A stretch of DNA of 12,589 nucleotides from an uncultured Ruminococcus sp. (GCA_947175975.1 CAMWOX010000026.1:1-12589); one strand, 5' to 3'. Positions 1-7,741 are shown, numbered from the stretch's first letter. Translations and numbers: made by a program. Notes: generated from the letters alone by a model not told the origin.

Positions 1-79
1 TTCCGGCTCTGCGGAGGAGATCTACAGGCGCAAGGGCTTCTACTTCTTCAAAACCATCTGCAAAAAATACATAAATCAT
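1..79 (-). CDS. DJ-1/PfpI family protein, N-terminal fragment (cut by window edge)
   Basis: Reading the minus strand from an ATG at 79-77 gives 26 residues, starting MIYVFFADGFEEVEALAPVD and continuing with Leu-Leu-Arg-Arg-Ala-Gly to the window edge. This is the typical opening of DJ-1/ThiJ/PfpI proteins: a first beta strand, then a G-F-E-E-x-E-A loop in which a conserved acidic residue sits near the later catalytic cysteine, then the P-x-D-x-L-R-R-A-G helix. A good ribosome site (AGGAAG, 93-88) lies 8 bases before the ATG. The catalytic cysteine falls outside the window, so activity (deglycase/glyoxalase-like, chaperone or protease-like) cannot be judged. The gene lies downstream of thyX on the same strand, with 77 bases between them. 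I see no strong promoter there, so it may be partly co-transcribed with thyX. The family call is confident; the exact subfamily is not. Confidence 0.85.
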   Translation of the reverse strand, partial: MIYVFFADGFEEVEALAPVDLLRRAG

Positions 80-127
80 AAAAAAATCTTCCTTTCGGTC
101 TGATCTAATATCATCATATCCAGATTT

Positions 128-144
128 AAAAGCAATATGCTTTT
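128..144 (-). terminator. Weak hairpin after thyX
   Basis: A perfect 7-base inverted repeat (AAAAGCA / TGCTTTT, loop of 3) begins 12 bases after the thyX stop. On the minus strand the only T run is the T4 that forms part of the stem, followed by AAATC, and the stem has few G-C pairs. It could be a weak or leaky intrinsic terminator that lets some transcripts reach the DJ-1-like gene. Confidence 0.3.
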
Positions 145-156
145 GAAATTCTAAGA

Positions 157-933
157 TTATTTTAATTTTTTTAAATTTTCAAATTCTTTCCGAACTTCTT
201 CACATTTTCCACAGGTCATCTTTCCTTCCGGACAGCTCCCCGAACAGCAAGATGCGCCTGCTTTTGCAAATAATGCCGGAGAAACCGGATAAACTTCCCG
301 AAGCATGGCTTTGGCAAGTGCCTGGATTTCCCACTGCGCCCGGTTACAGCATCGCAACTTGAAAAAATGCAGTAATTCTCTGGCATTCATGGTAACGACC
401 ATTTTTGTCTCACTGGCATTGGGCAGAACAAATCTGGCATCTTCAATTGCTTTTTTCTCAGCTTTGGATCTGGCTTCTTTTTCCGGGAATCCCTGTGCCA
501 AAAAATCAGGATAATGCTTTTCTTCGAGCATTTGCGTCAATTTTACATAAGATTCCAGGCAATTTTTCATAGTTTCCTGATAGCATTTCTCTGCTTCCGG
601 AATATTTGCAATTTCTGGCGGTGTAATATACCGGAAATCTTTCAGCTTCACATATCGCTGACTCTGGACAGAAAAACTTGCCAGTCTGTGCCTGGTAATC
701 TGTGCAAGCAAGGATCTGGAAACACCTTCAATCGCAAATGTAAAACTTGCGTGTTCAATCGGGCTTTCATGTCCGATCCGGGAAAGCATTCCTACAAAAT
801 CCTGCGCTTTTTCGTCACTCATGCCATCTAATAAATCCATGGCACCGGAATTGGAATAGCAAAGCTTTGCCGCTGCCGCAACGACTTTTTCCGGCTGGAC
901 TGTATGGGCAATTAATTTTACATTTAAATTCAT
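157..933 (-). CDS. thyX: FAD-dependent thymidylate synthase ThyX
   Basis: This 258-residue protein makes dTMP from dUMP using 5,10-methylene-THF as carbon donor and NAD(P)H through bound FAD, releasing THF rather than DHF. The ThyX signature RHR-x7-S is complete at residues 81-91 (RHRLASFSVQS), followed by Q-R-Y. The substrate-binding region with R194, N197 and R198 (RCCNRAQWEI) is also present, as is E57-S58-P59 before H61 in the FAD region. Family members act as cytosolic homotetramers. After the core, residues 229-244 form a cysteine-rich tail (C229, C230, C234, C241, C244) that is not part of the catalytic fold. The ATG at 933 has an AGGAGA ribosome site 7 bases upstream, and the gene has its own promoter between it and the helicase gene. 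FolD, which supplies methylene-THF, is encoded about 5 kb away. Confidence 0.97.
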   Translation of the reverse strand: MNLNVKLIAHTVQPEKVVAAAAKLCYSNSGAMDLLDGMSDEKAQDFVGMLSRIGHESPIEHASFTFAIEGVSRSLLAQITRHRLASFSVQSQRYVKLKDFRYITPPEIANIPEAEKCYQETMKNCLESYVKLTQMLEEKHYPDFLAQGFPEKEARSKAEKKAIEDARFVLPNASETKMVVTMNARELLHFFKLRCCNRAQWEIQALAKAMLREVYPVSPALFAKAGASCCSGSCPEGKMTCGKCEEVRKEFENLKKLK

Positions 934-968
934 AAATATTTCTCCTGCATGATAATAGATTCCTGTTT

Positions 969-997
969 ATTATAGCATATTTTAAAAAATTCGTCAA
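969..997 (-). promoter_or_regulatory. Sigma-A promoter of thyX (extended -10)
   Basis: On the minus strand TTGACG (997-992) is followed by a 17-base spacer ending TATGC and then TATAAT (974-969). The TG one base before the -10 makes it an extended -10 promoter. Transcription should begin near 962, giving a leader of about 30 bases that holds the AGGAGA ribosome site (946-941). Confidence 0.8.
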
Positions 998-1012
998 TGG
1001 TCTGCATCAAAA

Positions 1013-3346
1013 TCAGATCTTTGTGATCTGTCGGTATCTTGCCATTAATTTTTTTGTGCCAACTTGTTCAAAAGCAATTTCTAACAAATAATCATTTCCC
1101 ATCGGCTCCGCACGGAGAATTTCACCCTCGCCGAAAATTTTATCATGAATTTTTTCCCCGGCTGAAAAATGCAGATCCGGATTACCGACAGATGGTGGAT
1201 GTTTCCGGATTCCGGAATTTCTGACCGGTTTGTGCATCGAATGATTATCAGAAATAACAGCAGATTTCTTTATACCGGAATCTGTCAATTCTTCCGGAAT
1301 TTCCTTGATAAACCGGGAAATCCTATTATACTGATTTCTTCCGAACAGCAGACGGTTGTCCGCATGAAGCAAATATAACTGTTTTTTTGCCCTGGTCATC
1401 GCAACATAAGCAAGCCGCCGCTCTTCTTCGAGTTCTGAGGGATCATATTTGCAGCGATAGGATGGGAAAATATCTTCTTCCATACCAGCAACAAACACAT
1501 TCTCAAATTCCAATCCTTTTGCCGCATGGATCGACATCATAGCGACAACATCCTGTGATAAACTTTTATCAGCATCTGTATATAATGCCATTTCAGCCAG
1601 GAATCCCTCCAACGTGGGATTCTCCTCTCTCCGGGCATAATCCACAATATTGGATTGAAATTCCCGGACATTTTCAATCCGTTCCTGACTTTCTTCGCCC
1701 TCTTCTTCCAACATTTTCAGATAGCCTGTCTTTTCCAGCATCAGATCAAAAAATTCTTCTAAAGGCAATTCAGAAATTTTTTTCCGTAATTCTGTCATGA
1801 TATAGGCAAATTGCAGCAATGCAGGAGCTTTTCTGGACAAAACAGGAAAATTCTGACATTCTGCCATGACTGCAATACAATCCATGTGCAGATCCTGTGC
1901 AATCTGTACAATCTTTCCGACAGTACTTTCTCCGATACTTCTTTTAGGCGTATTGGCAATTCTCTCAAAACGAACACTGTCAGAACCATTCACCAGAACG
2001 GACAGATAAGCAAGAATATCTTTGATTTCTTTCCGATCCTGAAACCGGATGCCACCAAAAATCCTGTACGGAATCTGATTGCGGATCATGATTTTTTCCA
2101 GGGTATTGGACATGGCATTCATCCGGTACAAAATCACGGAATCCGCATAATTTCCGCCGGATGAGACAGATTTCTGAATCTGATCCGCAATAAACTGTGC
2201 CTCTGCTTTTTCATCTGATAAAGCCCTGACATGAATCAATTCCCCGACATCTCCGGAAGTCCATAATTTTTTACCTTTCCGGTTCTGATTATGTGCAATC
2301 ACATGATTGGCAGTATTTAAAATATTTTGTGTCGATCTGTAATTTTCTTCCAGCTTGATCACTCTGCAATCTGCAAATTCCTGCTCAAAGCTTAAGATAT
2401 TTTCAATCGTCGCCCCCCGGAATTTATAAATACTCTGGTCATCATCTCCTACCACGCAGAGATTCTGGTATTTTCCCGCAAGCAAACTGATCAATTTGTA
2501 CTGTGCATAGTTTGTATCCTGGTATTCATCGACCATTAAATATTGAAAACGATTCCGGTATTTTTCCAAAACATCTGAATTTTCTTCAAATACCCGGACT
2601 GTCAGATAAATCAGATCGTCAAAATCCATAGCATTAGCAGATTGCAATTTTTCCTGATAGAGCCTATAAATCATGCCGATAACCTGCATTTTATGATCCT
2701 CTGCGGCATCTGCAAGGTATTCTTCCGGAGAAAGCATCTGGTCTTTGGCATGACTGATTCCGGTCAGCATATCTCTCGGCGGAAACTTTTTCTCAGAAAT
2801 ATTTAATTCTTTCATGCAGGATTTCAATAATTTTAAACTATCATCTGTATCATAGATTGTAAAATTTGTACCATAACCCATCCTGTCACTGCATGTCCTG
2901 AGAATCCTGACACAGGCAGAATGAAACGTAGAAGCCTGGATCTGGAGAGCCGTTTCTCCCAAAGTGACAGCCAGGCGGTTTTTTAATTCATCTGCGGCTT
3001 TATTCGTGAACGTAATGGCCAGAATCTGCCATGGTCTCACAGGATTTACAGCAATAATATCCCGGAGTTCTTCTGTACTGAGCAGAGTGCGATTTTCTGC
3101 ATAATCCTGCAATTTCTGTATAACAGCATGATCCGGTACAGGTGTATTCTCATGCAATGCATCACCGAATAGAATCATATTTGCAATACGATGAATCATT
3201 ACTGTTGTTTTTCCACTGCCTGCACCGGCAATGATCAATACTGCGCCTTTTATAGCAGTCACAGCATCAAACTGCGGCGCATTCATATGGGAAAAAAATC
3301 TGCGGATTGCGATTCTTTTCAGTTCTGCAAATTCTTGTTGATTCAA
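1013..3346 (-). CDS. pcrA: UvrD/PcrA-type 3'-5' DNA helicase
   Basis: This 777-residue superfamily 1A helicase unwinds DNA using ATP in nucleotide excision repair, mismatch repair, plasmid rolling-circle replication or removal of RecA filaments. The motifs appear in order: Walker A GAGSGKTT (41-48), Ia ITFTNKAADE (111-120), Walker B DEYQDTN (273-279), III GDDDQSIYKFRGA (300-312), IV-region ENYRST (334-339), V SIHAAKGLEF (605-614) and VI EERRLAYVAMTRAKK (641-655). The C-terminus (GEKIHDKIFGEGEILR, 730-745) is the Tudor-like module that in PcrA contacts RNA polymerase. About 45 residues are inserted between motifs I and Ia (about 60-105). The only in-frame start that keeps the segment before M21 is a TTG at 3346, with AGGAG 10 bases upstream; an in-frame stop lies just above. 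PcrA is preferred over UvrD because of the host group and the C-terminal module. Confidence 0.95.
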   Translation of the reverse strand: MNQQEFAELKRIAIRRFFSHMNAPQFDAVTAIKGAVLIIAGAGSGKTTVMIHRIANMILFGDALHENTPVPDHAVIQKLQDYAENRTLLSTEELRDIIAVNPVRPWQILAITFTNKAADELKNRLAVTLGETALQIQASTFHSACVRILRTCSDRMGYGTNFTIYDTDDSLKLLKSCMKELNISEKKFPPRDMLTGISHAKDQMLSPEEYLADAAEDHKMQVIGMIYRLYQEKLQSANAMDFDDLIYLTVRVFEENSDVLEKYRNRFQYLMVDEYQDTNYAQYKLISLLAGKYQNLCVVGDDDQSIYKFRGATIENILSFEQEFADCRVIKLEENYRSTQNILNTANHVIAHNQNRKGKKLWTSGDVGELIHVRALSDEKAEAQFIADQIQKSVSSGGNYADSVILYRMNAMSNTLEKIMIRNQIPYRIFGGIRFQDRKEIKDILAYLSVLVNGSDSVRFERIANTPKRSIGESTVGKIVQIAQDLHMDCIAVMAECQNFPVLSRKAPALLQFAYIMTELRKKISELPLEEFFDLMLEKTGYLKMLEEEGEESQERIENVREFQSNIVDYARREENPTLEGFLAEMALYTDADKSLSQDVVAMMSIHAAKGLEFENVFVAGMEEDIFPSYRCKYDPSELEEERRLAYVAMTRAKKQLYLLHADNRLLFGRNQYNRISRFIKEIPEELTDSGIKKSAVISDNHSMHKPVRNSGIRKHPPSVGNPDLHFSAGEKIHDKIFGEGEILRAEPMGNDYLLEIAFEQVGTKKLMARYRQITKI

Positions 3347-3356
3347 GAAAAAATAA

Positions 3357-3361
3357 CTCCT
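3357..3361 (-). promoter_or_regulatory. Ribosome site fixing the TTG start of pcrA
   Basis: AGGAG on the minus strand (3361-3357) lies 10 bases before the TTG at 3346. No ATG or GTG occurs in frame between this site and the in-frame stop further upstream, so the TTG is the best-supported start. Confidence 0.7.
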
Positions 3362-3381
3362 CTCAAAATAATATTATTATA

Positions 3382-3410
3382 ATCATAACATATTTTACGC
3401 AATTTGTAAA
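3382..3410 (-). promoter_or_regulatory. Sigma-A promoter of pcrA (extended -10)
   Basis: TTTACA (3410-3405), a 17-base spacer ending TATGT, then TATGAT (3387-3382), all on the minus strand. The TG before the -10 gives an extended -10. Transcription should start near 3375, leaving a leader of about 30 bases before the TTG start. Confidence 0.7.
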
Positions 3411-3456
3411 GTCTTGCAGAAAAAATTAAAACTTTGTATAAATTCTCTAAAAATAC

Positions 3457-3485
3457 TTGCATCTTTTTGAAAATTATGCTATAAT
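3457..3485 (+). promoter_or_regulatory. Sigma-A promoter of the beta-CASP ribonuclease gene
   Basis: TTGCAT (3457-3462), a 17-base spacer ending TATGC, then TATAAT (3480-3485). It is divergent from the pcrA promoter, with 46 bases between the two -35 boxes. A 13-base palindrome (TGATTA-A-TAATCA, 3485-3497) overlaps the last -10 base and the expected start of transcription, and could be an operator or chance in AT-rich DNA. Confidence 0.8.
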
Positions 3486-3524
3486 GATTAATAATCAATC
3501 CTGTACAGAAAGGCGTGAATTTTT

Positions 3525-5120
3525 ATGAAACTCAAATTTATCGGTGCAGCCCATGAAGTCACAGGAAGCTGTACATATCTGGAAATCAATCAATTCCGGA
3601 TTCTGGTTGATTTTGGCATGGAACAAGGACGGGATATTTACGAAAATGCGCAGATCCCATGTCCGCCTGCCAGAATTGATTATGTATTGCTGACCCATGC
3701 ACATATTGATCATTCCGGCTTGCTGCCACTGCTCTATGCAGGCGGATTCCATGGAGAAATCCATACAACGGATGCCACAGCATCGCTTTGCAGCATCATG
3801 CTCCGTGACAGTGCGCACATCCAGGAATTTGAAGCACAGTGGCGTAACCGGAAAGCACAACGTAACGGCGAAGAACCCTATGTGCCATTATATACAATGG
3901 AAGACGCTGTCGGTGCAATCAGTCTGTTGAGATCTCACAAATACAGCCAGAAATTTACGCTCTGCGAAGGTGTGGAAGTCAGATTCATTGATGCCGGACA
4001 TTTACTGGGATCAGCAAGTATTGAAATCTGGGCAACGGAAAATAACCAGACCAGGAAATTAGTTTTCTCCGGCGATATTGGCAATCTCAACCAGCCATTG
4101 ATCCGTGATCCGGAATATATCACAGATGCAGACTATGTCATCATGGAATCCACTTATGGTGATAGAAAACATGAACGTCCCAAGGATTATGTCACAGCTC
4201 TGGCGCAGGTACTTCAGAGGACATTTGACAGAGGCGGCAGTGTTATCATTCCTTCTTTTGCAGTCGGCAGAACACAGGAATTATTATATTTTCTCCGGCA
4301 GATCAAAGAACAGAACTTAATTCGGAATTATTCTGATTTTCCGGTATTCATGGACAGTCCGCTTGCAATTGAGGCAACTAGTATATTTCTAAAAAATCAG
4401 AATAGCTGCTATGATGAAGAAGCTTTGCACTATGTTAAGCAGGGAATCAATCCGCTGACATTTCCGGATCTGATTCTGGCAACAACGCCGGAAGAATCCA
4501 GGGCAATCAATTTTGATAAACGCCGCAAAGTCATTATTTCTGCATCGGGCATGTGTGAAGCCGGCAGAATCAAGCATCATCTCAAGCATAACCTCTGGCA
4601 ACCGCAGAATATGATCTTATTTGTCGGCTATCAAGCATACGGCACACTAGGACGCTCTCTTGTTGAGGGGGCAACGAGTGTAAAACTATTTGGTGAAACC
4701 GTACAGGTCGCCGCAGAAATCAAACAGCTCCCCGGCGTCAGTGGTCATGCGGATGTAGATGGTCTCACTGCCTGGATTTCCAGTATCCAAAATCCTAAGC
4801 ATGTATTCGTCATTCATGGAGAAAGTGCTGTTATGGATCAATTCACAGAGCATCTCCGGCACAATTTGAAATTAAATGCCTATGCACCTTACAGCGGCAC
4901 AGAATTTGATCTTCTCACAGATGAAATCCTGCTTGAAGCTGTTCCGAAGCCGATTCCAAAACAGAAAGGCAATACCAGAGCCAATACAATCTATCAAAGA
5001 CTGCTTGCGGCACTGGAACGCTTAACAATCCTGATCCAGCATAGTGAAGGCAGAACAAACAAGGATCTTGCAAGACTCACAGATCAGATCCATGAATTAT
5101 GCAACAAGTTCGAGAAATAA
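3525..5120 (+). CDS. Beta-CASP metallo-beta-lactamase ribonuclease (TTHA0252/CPSF-73-like)
   Basis: This 531-residue protein has a metallo-beta-lactamase fold with an inserted beta-CASP domain, the arrangement of RNA endo/exonucleases related to CPSF-73 and Thermus TTHA0252. The metal-site motifs are all visible: HAHIDHSG (58-65), H159 in DAGHLLGS, D184 in FSGDIG, and the late H431 in VFVIHGE. The beta-CASP motifs are also complete: A (E208 in MESTYGD), B (PSFAVGRTQELLY, 243-255) and C (H408 in GVSGHAD); SGM at 341-343 is the usual RNA-specificity segment. It therefore looks catalytically competent and should act on RNA in the cytoplasm. It is not RNase J, whose motif reads HSHGHEDH. Residues 472-531 are a basic linker plus probable helices beyond the catalytic core, of unknown role. 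The ATG has AAAGG 11 bases upstream. The gene is divergent from pcrA and convergent with the AIM24-like gene. Confidence 0.9.
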   Translation: MKLKFIGAAHEVTGSCTYLEINQFRILVDFGMEQGRDIYENAQIPCPPARIDYVLLTHAHIDHSGLLPLLYAGGFHGEIHTTDATASLCSIMLRDSAHIQEFEAQWRNRKAQRNGEEPYVPLYTMEDAVGAISLLRSHKYSQKFTLCEGVEVRFIDAGHLLGSASIEIWATENNQTRKLVFSGDIGNLNQPLIRDPEYITDADYVIMESTYGDRKHERPKDYVTALAQVLQRTFDRGGSVIIPSFAVGRTQELLYFLRQIKEQNLIRNYSDFPVFMDSPLAIEATSIFLKNQNSCYDEEALHYVKQGINPLTFPDLILATTPEESRAINFDKRRKVIISASGMCEAGRIKHHLKHNLWQPQNMILFVGYQAYGTLGRSLVEGATSVKLFGETVQVAAEIKQLPGVSGHADVDGLTAWISSIQNPKHVFVIHGESAVMDQFTEHLRHNLKLNAYAPYSGTEFDLLTDEILLEAVPKPIPKQKGNTRANTIYQRLLAALERLTILIQHSEGRTNKDLARLTDQIHELCNKFEK

Positions 5121-5129
5121 TCCAAAAAC

Positions 5130-5164
5130 AAGCACTGTTTCCGCAATCCGCAGAAACAGTGCTT
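5130..5164. terminator. Bidirectional intrinsic terminator
   Basis: A perfect 12-base inverted repeat (AAGCACTGTTTC / GAAACAGTGCTT, loop of 11) fills the 56-base gap between two convergent genes. On the minus strand the stem is followed by G then T5, a good terminator for the five-gene operon. On the plus strand it is followed by TATGATT after the stem's own TT, so it is a weaker but plausible terminator for the ribonuclease gene. Confidence 0.85.
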
Positions 5165-5176
5165 TATGATTAACAA

Positions 5177-5854
5177 TCAGCCCGAAGTAGGAATATATCT
5201 TGCAATCGAAGATGCCATTTGTGCAAGTGGCATGGTTTGCAGCCAGACACGTCCAGGACCAGTTATTTTTGTATTGAAAAATCCCTCACCACCAAATAAT
5301 GCATTGCCAACACCTTTCACATTCTCAATCGAAATGGAACATGTTGCATCCATTGCTGCAAGATAGCCGGTATCGACCAGAATGGATTGTCCTGGAGCAA
5401 GCGTATAGTTCACAATACTTCCATCAATTTCGAGCAAAAGTGTTCCCGAACCGGTAAATTTCTGCATGATAAACCCTTCACCACCGAAAAATCCTGAAGA
5501 AATTTTCTTCTGGAAGAATAATTCATAATTGACACTTTTTTCCGATGCAAGAAATGCAGATTTCTGTGCAACAATTGTCTGTGTTGGTGTAATCTCAATC
5601 GGCATAATTTCGCCAGGTGCAGAAGAACCAAATGCAATCATACCATTTCCGCCCTTTGCTGTATAAATATTCTGGAACATGGATTCACCACTGAATGCAC
5701 GTCCGAACATTTTTCCGATACTGCCAACAGATGTCTGCATTTCCATATTGGGACTCATCCATGTCATTGCACCTTTCTGGCAAACAACACTTTCGCCATT
5801 TTCAAGATAGATGACAGCGACCGGGTAGGGACTTCCCTGAATTTCATATTTCAT
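5177..5854 (-). CDS. AIM24 / TIGR00266 family protein
   Basis: This 225-residue protein has no predicted signal peptide or membrane segment and looks like an all-beta protein of the AIM24/TIGR00266 family. These are small jelly-roll-like proteins found across bacteria and archaea and as a mitochondrial protein in yeast; no biochemical role is established. The sequence shows two copies of a glycine-rich unit: GFFGGEGFIMQKFTGSGTLLLE-type at 121-142 and ALFGGEGFFNTKITGPG at 185-201, with the shared core F-F/L-F-G-G-E-G-F. An N-terminal segment (KGAMTWMSPNMEM, 27-39) is also characteristic. The ATG has AGGAG 9 bases upstream. It is the last gene of the minus-strand operon, 36 bases after folD, and ends just before the bidirectional terminator. 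Family membership is reasonably sure; function is unknown. Confidence 0.85.
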   Translation of the reverse strand: MKYEIQGSPYPVAVIYLENGESVVCQKGAMTWMSPNMEMQTSVGSIGKMFGRAFSGESMFQNIYTAKGGNGMIAFGSSAPGEIMPIEITPTQTIVAQKSAFLASEKSVNYELFFQKKISSGFFGGEGFIMQKFTGSGTLLLEIDGSIVNYTLAPGQSILVDTGYLAAMDATCSISIENVKGVGNALFGGEGFFNTKITGPGRVWLQTMPLAQMASSIARYIPTSG

Positions 5855-5890
5855 AAATTTATTCTCCTATTCTCTTTCAGATTATCAAAA

Positions 5891-6748
5891 TTATACAAGT
5901 CCATTCTGCTTTTTGAATGCCGTTAGCGTGTTCTTCATGAGCATTGCAATGGTCATAGGACCAACACCACCCGGAACAGGTGTGATCCAGGATGCTTTCG
6001 GCTCTACTTCTGCAAAATTCACATCACCGCAAAGTTTGCCGTTTTCCAGACGATTCATGCCGACATCGATCACAACAGCACCCTCTTTGACCATATCTGC
6101 TGTCACAAAATTTGCCTTTCCGACAGCGGCAACCAAAATATCTGCTTGTCTTGTAACAGATGCCAGATCCTGCGTGCGGCTGTGACAGATCGTCACTGTG
6201 CCACTTCTGTGCAGTAATAACATTGCCATAGGCTTGCCAACAATATTACTTCTGCCGATTACAACGCACTTCTTTCCGGAAATTTCCACACCTGTGAAAT
6301 CGATCAGCTCCATGACACCCGCAGGCGTACAAGGCAGAAATGCATAGTCGCCAATCATGATTCTGCCGACATTCTCCGGGTGGAATGCATCTACATCTTT
6401 TTCGGAAGAAATTGCATTGATAATTGCCTTATCATCAATCTGTTCCGGCACAGGGAGCTGCACAAGAATGCCGTTCACACTGGGGTCAGCATTGAGCGTC
6501 TGTACCAATTCTAATAATTCTTCCTGTGTTGTATCCTCCGGAAGTGCATACTCAAAAGACTGAAATCCGACAGTTTCACAAGCTTTTTTCTTGTTATTGA
6601 CATAAACACGGGAAGCCGGATTATTTCCGACAATCACCACGGCAAGCCCGGGACGCTTGCCGTATGTTTCTGCTAATTTTTCTGTTTCCTGTCTGACCTG
6701 CTCTTTTACAGCAGTAGACACCTGTTTGCCGTCAATTAAATTTGCCAT
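5891..6748 (-). CDS. folD: Methylene-THF dehydrogenase / methenyl-THF cyclohydrolase FolD
   Basis: This 285-residue bifunctional cytosolic enzyme converts 5,10-methylene-THF to 5,10-methenyl-THF (using NADP in most bacteria) and then hydrolyses it to 10-formyl-THF. The catalytic YxxxK is Y49-x3-K53. Other family marks are GILVQLPVP (93-101), KDVDAFHP (117-124), PCTPAGVMELI (139-149), the Rossmann signature VIGRSNIVGKP (163-173) and TPVPGGVGPMTIAML (256-270). Length is normal for the family. The ATG has AAAGGA 9 bases upstream. It follows lgt by 30 bases with no promoter or terminator between, so it is probably co-transcribed. Its product pool feeds ThyX, encoded elsewhere in this window, as well as purine and formyl-Met synthesis. 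The identification is secure. Confidence 0.98.
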   Translation of the reverse strand: MANLIDGKQVSTAVKEQVRQETEKLAETYGKRPGLAVVIVGNNPASRVYVNNKKKACETVGFQSFEYALPEDTTQEELLELVQTLNADPSVNGILVQLPVPEQIDDKAIINAISSEKDVDAFHPENVGRIMIGDYAFLPCTPAGVMELIDFTGVEISGKKCVVIGRSNIVGKPMAMLLLHRSGTVTICHSRTQDLASVTRQADILVAAVGKANFVTADMVKEGAVVIDVGMNRLENGKLCGDVNFAEVEPKASWITPVPGGVGPMTIAMLMKNTLTAFKKQNGLV

Positions 6749-6778
6749 AATTCATAATCCTTTCTTAAAAAATAATAA

Positions 6779-7741
6779 TTATTTTTCTGCATTTGCTTCT
6801 GATTCTGCCAGTAATTTTGCAGATTCTTCTGTATCCCGATAGAGTCTGTAATTTTCGCCTTTCCGTTTCACAATCACTAGAAATACTGGAATCAGAATCA
6901 CAGAAACAACAAAGCAAACAATGCCCAATACCTGAGAAACCCGGAATGATCCAGCTGTTAAGCTATCCGTACGCAGTCCCTCAATGAAGAATCTCCCCAG
7001 ACCATACCAGCCAATATACATGAGAAAGATCTGACCATCAAATTTCCGGTGCTTGTTCAGCACATAAGCCAATATAGCAAAACCAATCAGACACCAGACA
7101 GATTCATACAAAAAACACGGATGCACCATGTAGTCGGGATTCAGGACTTCCGCATCATAATTCTGTGCAATCCAGTATTGGATTCTACCCCCGGACATTC
7201 CCAGGACAGAATCTGTATTTGATCCAAATGCTTCCTGATTTGTGAAATTGCCCCATCTGCCGATTCCCTGCCCGAGCAGGAAGCCTGCCCCGCAGATATC
7301 AAGCATGGGCAATATCGCCACTTTTCGGATTTTACATGCAATGACACCAATCAGGAATGCACCAATGACACCGCCGTAAATAGCAAGTCCTCCTTGCCGG
7401 ATATTCAGAATAGATTTCACATCCATGGCATATTCTGACCAGTTAAAAGCCACATAGTAAGTCCTTGCACCGATGATTCCGGCAATACATCCCACAAGCA
7501 CCACATCCCAGCAACGGATATAATCCAGTCCGACTTTCCGGAAGTGCTTTGTACCAAAGATCAATGCCAATAATACACCCAGAGAGATAATAATGCCGTA
7601 CCATTGAATATCCAATCCGAAGATAGAAAACGCTGTCGGATTAATTTCAAAATCCAATCCCAATTTTGGAAAAACGATCTCATGATAATCCAAATTTTCA
7701 TAACCCAGTTCGCTCACACTGGGAGCATCCGCCCTAAGCAT
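6779..7741 (-). CDS. lgt: Prolipoprotein diacylglyceryl transferase Lgt
   Basis: Lgt moves diacylglycerol from phosphatidylglycerol to the lipobox cysteine of prolipoproteins, the first step of lipoprotein maturation, in the cytoplasmic membrane. The signature GQGIGRWGNFTNQEAFG (157-173, with R162 at the conserved arginine) is intact, as are QWYGIIISLG (46-55), GGLAIYGGVIG (118-128) and the late arginine in EGLRTDS (R257). Several hydrophobic segments fit the seven-helix topology, and the C-terminal 25 residues are charged and cytosolic. The open frame extends up to 7807, which would add 22 residues and overlap the peptidase gene by 74 bases. I prefer the ATG at 7741, which overlaps the peptidase stop by 8 bases and gives a normal 320-residue length, consistent with translational coupling. 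No good ribosome site precedes either start, so a TTG closer to the conserved EIVFPKLGLDF segment remains possible. The family call is certain; the start is moderate. Confidence 0.95.
   Translation of the reverse strand: MLRADAPSVSELGYENLDYHEIVFPKLGLDFEINPTAFSIFGLDIQWYGIIISLGVLLALIFGTKHFRKVGLDYIRCWDVVLVGCIAGIIGARTYYVAFNWSEYAMDVKSILNIRQGGLAIYGGVIGAFLIGVIACKIRKVAILPMLDICGAGFLLGQGIGRWGNFTNQEAFGSNTDSVLGMSGGRIQYWIAQNYDAEVLNPDYMVHPCFLYESVWCLIGFAILAYVLNKHRKFDGQIFLMYIGWYGLGRFFIEGLRTDSLTAGSFRVSQVLGIVCFVVSVILIPVFLVIVKRKGENYRLYRDTEESAKLLAESEANAEK

Noticed and set aside
1014..1030. Hairpin CAGATC / GATCTG over the pcrA stop codon, followed by ATTTTG on the minus strand
   Set aside because: Six base pairs with half A-T and only four T residues are too weak for a confident terminator, and the left arm is coding sequence.
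3411..3456. Small RNA or leader peptide between the divergent pcrA and beta-CASP promoters
   Set aside because: The 46 bases are AT-rich, with no hairpin, ribosome site or coding frame; they are explained as spacer between two -35 boxes.
6749..6778. Folate (THF) riboswitch before folD
   Set aside because: Only 30 bases separate lgt and folD, too short for an aptamer.
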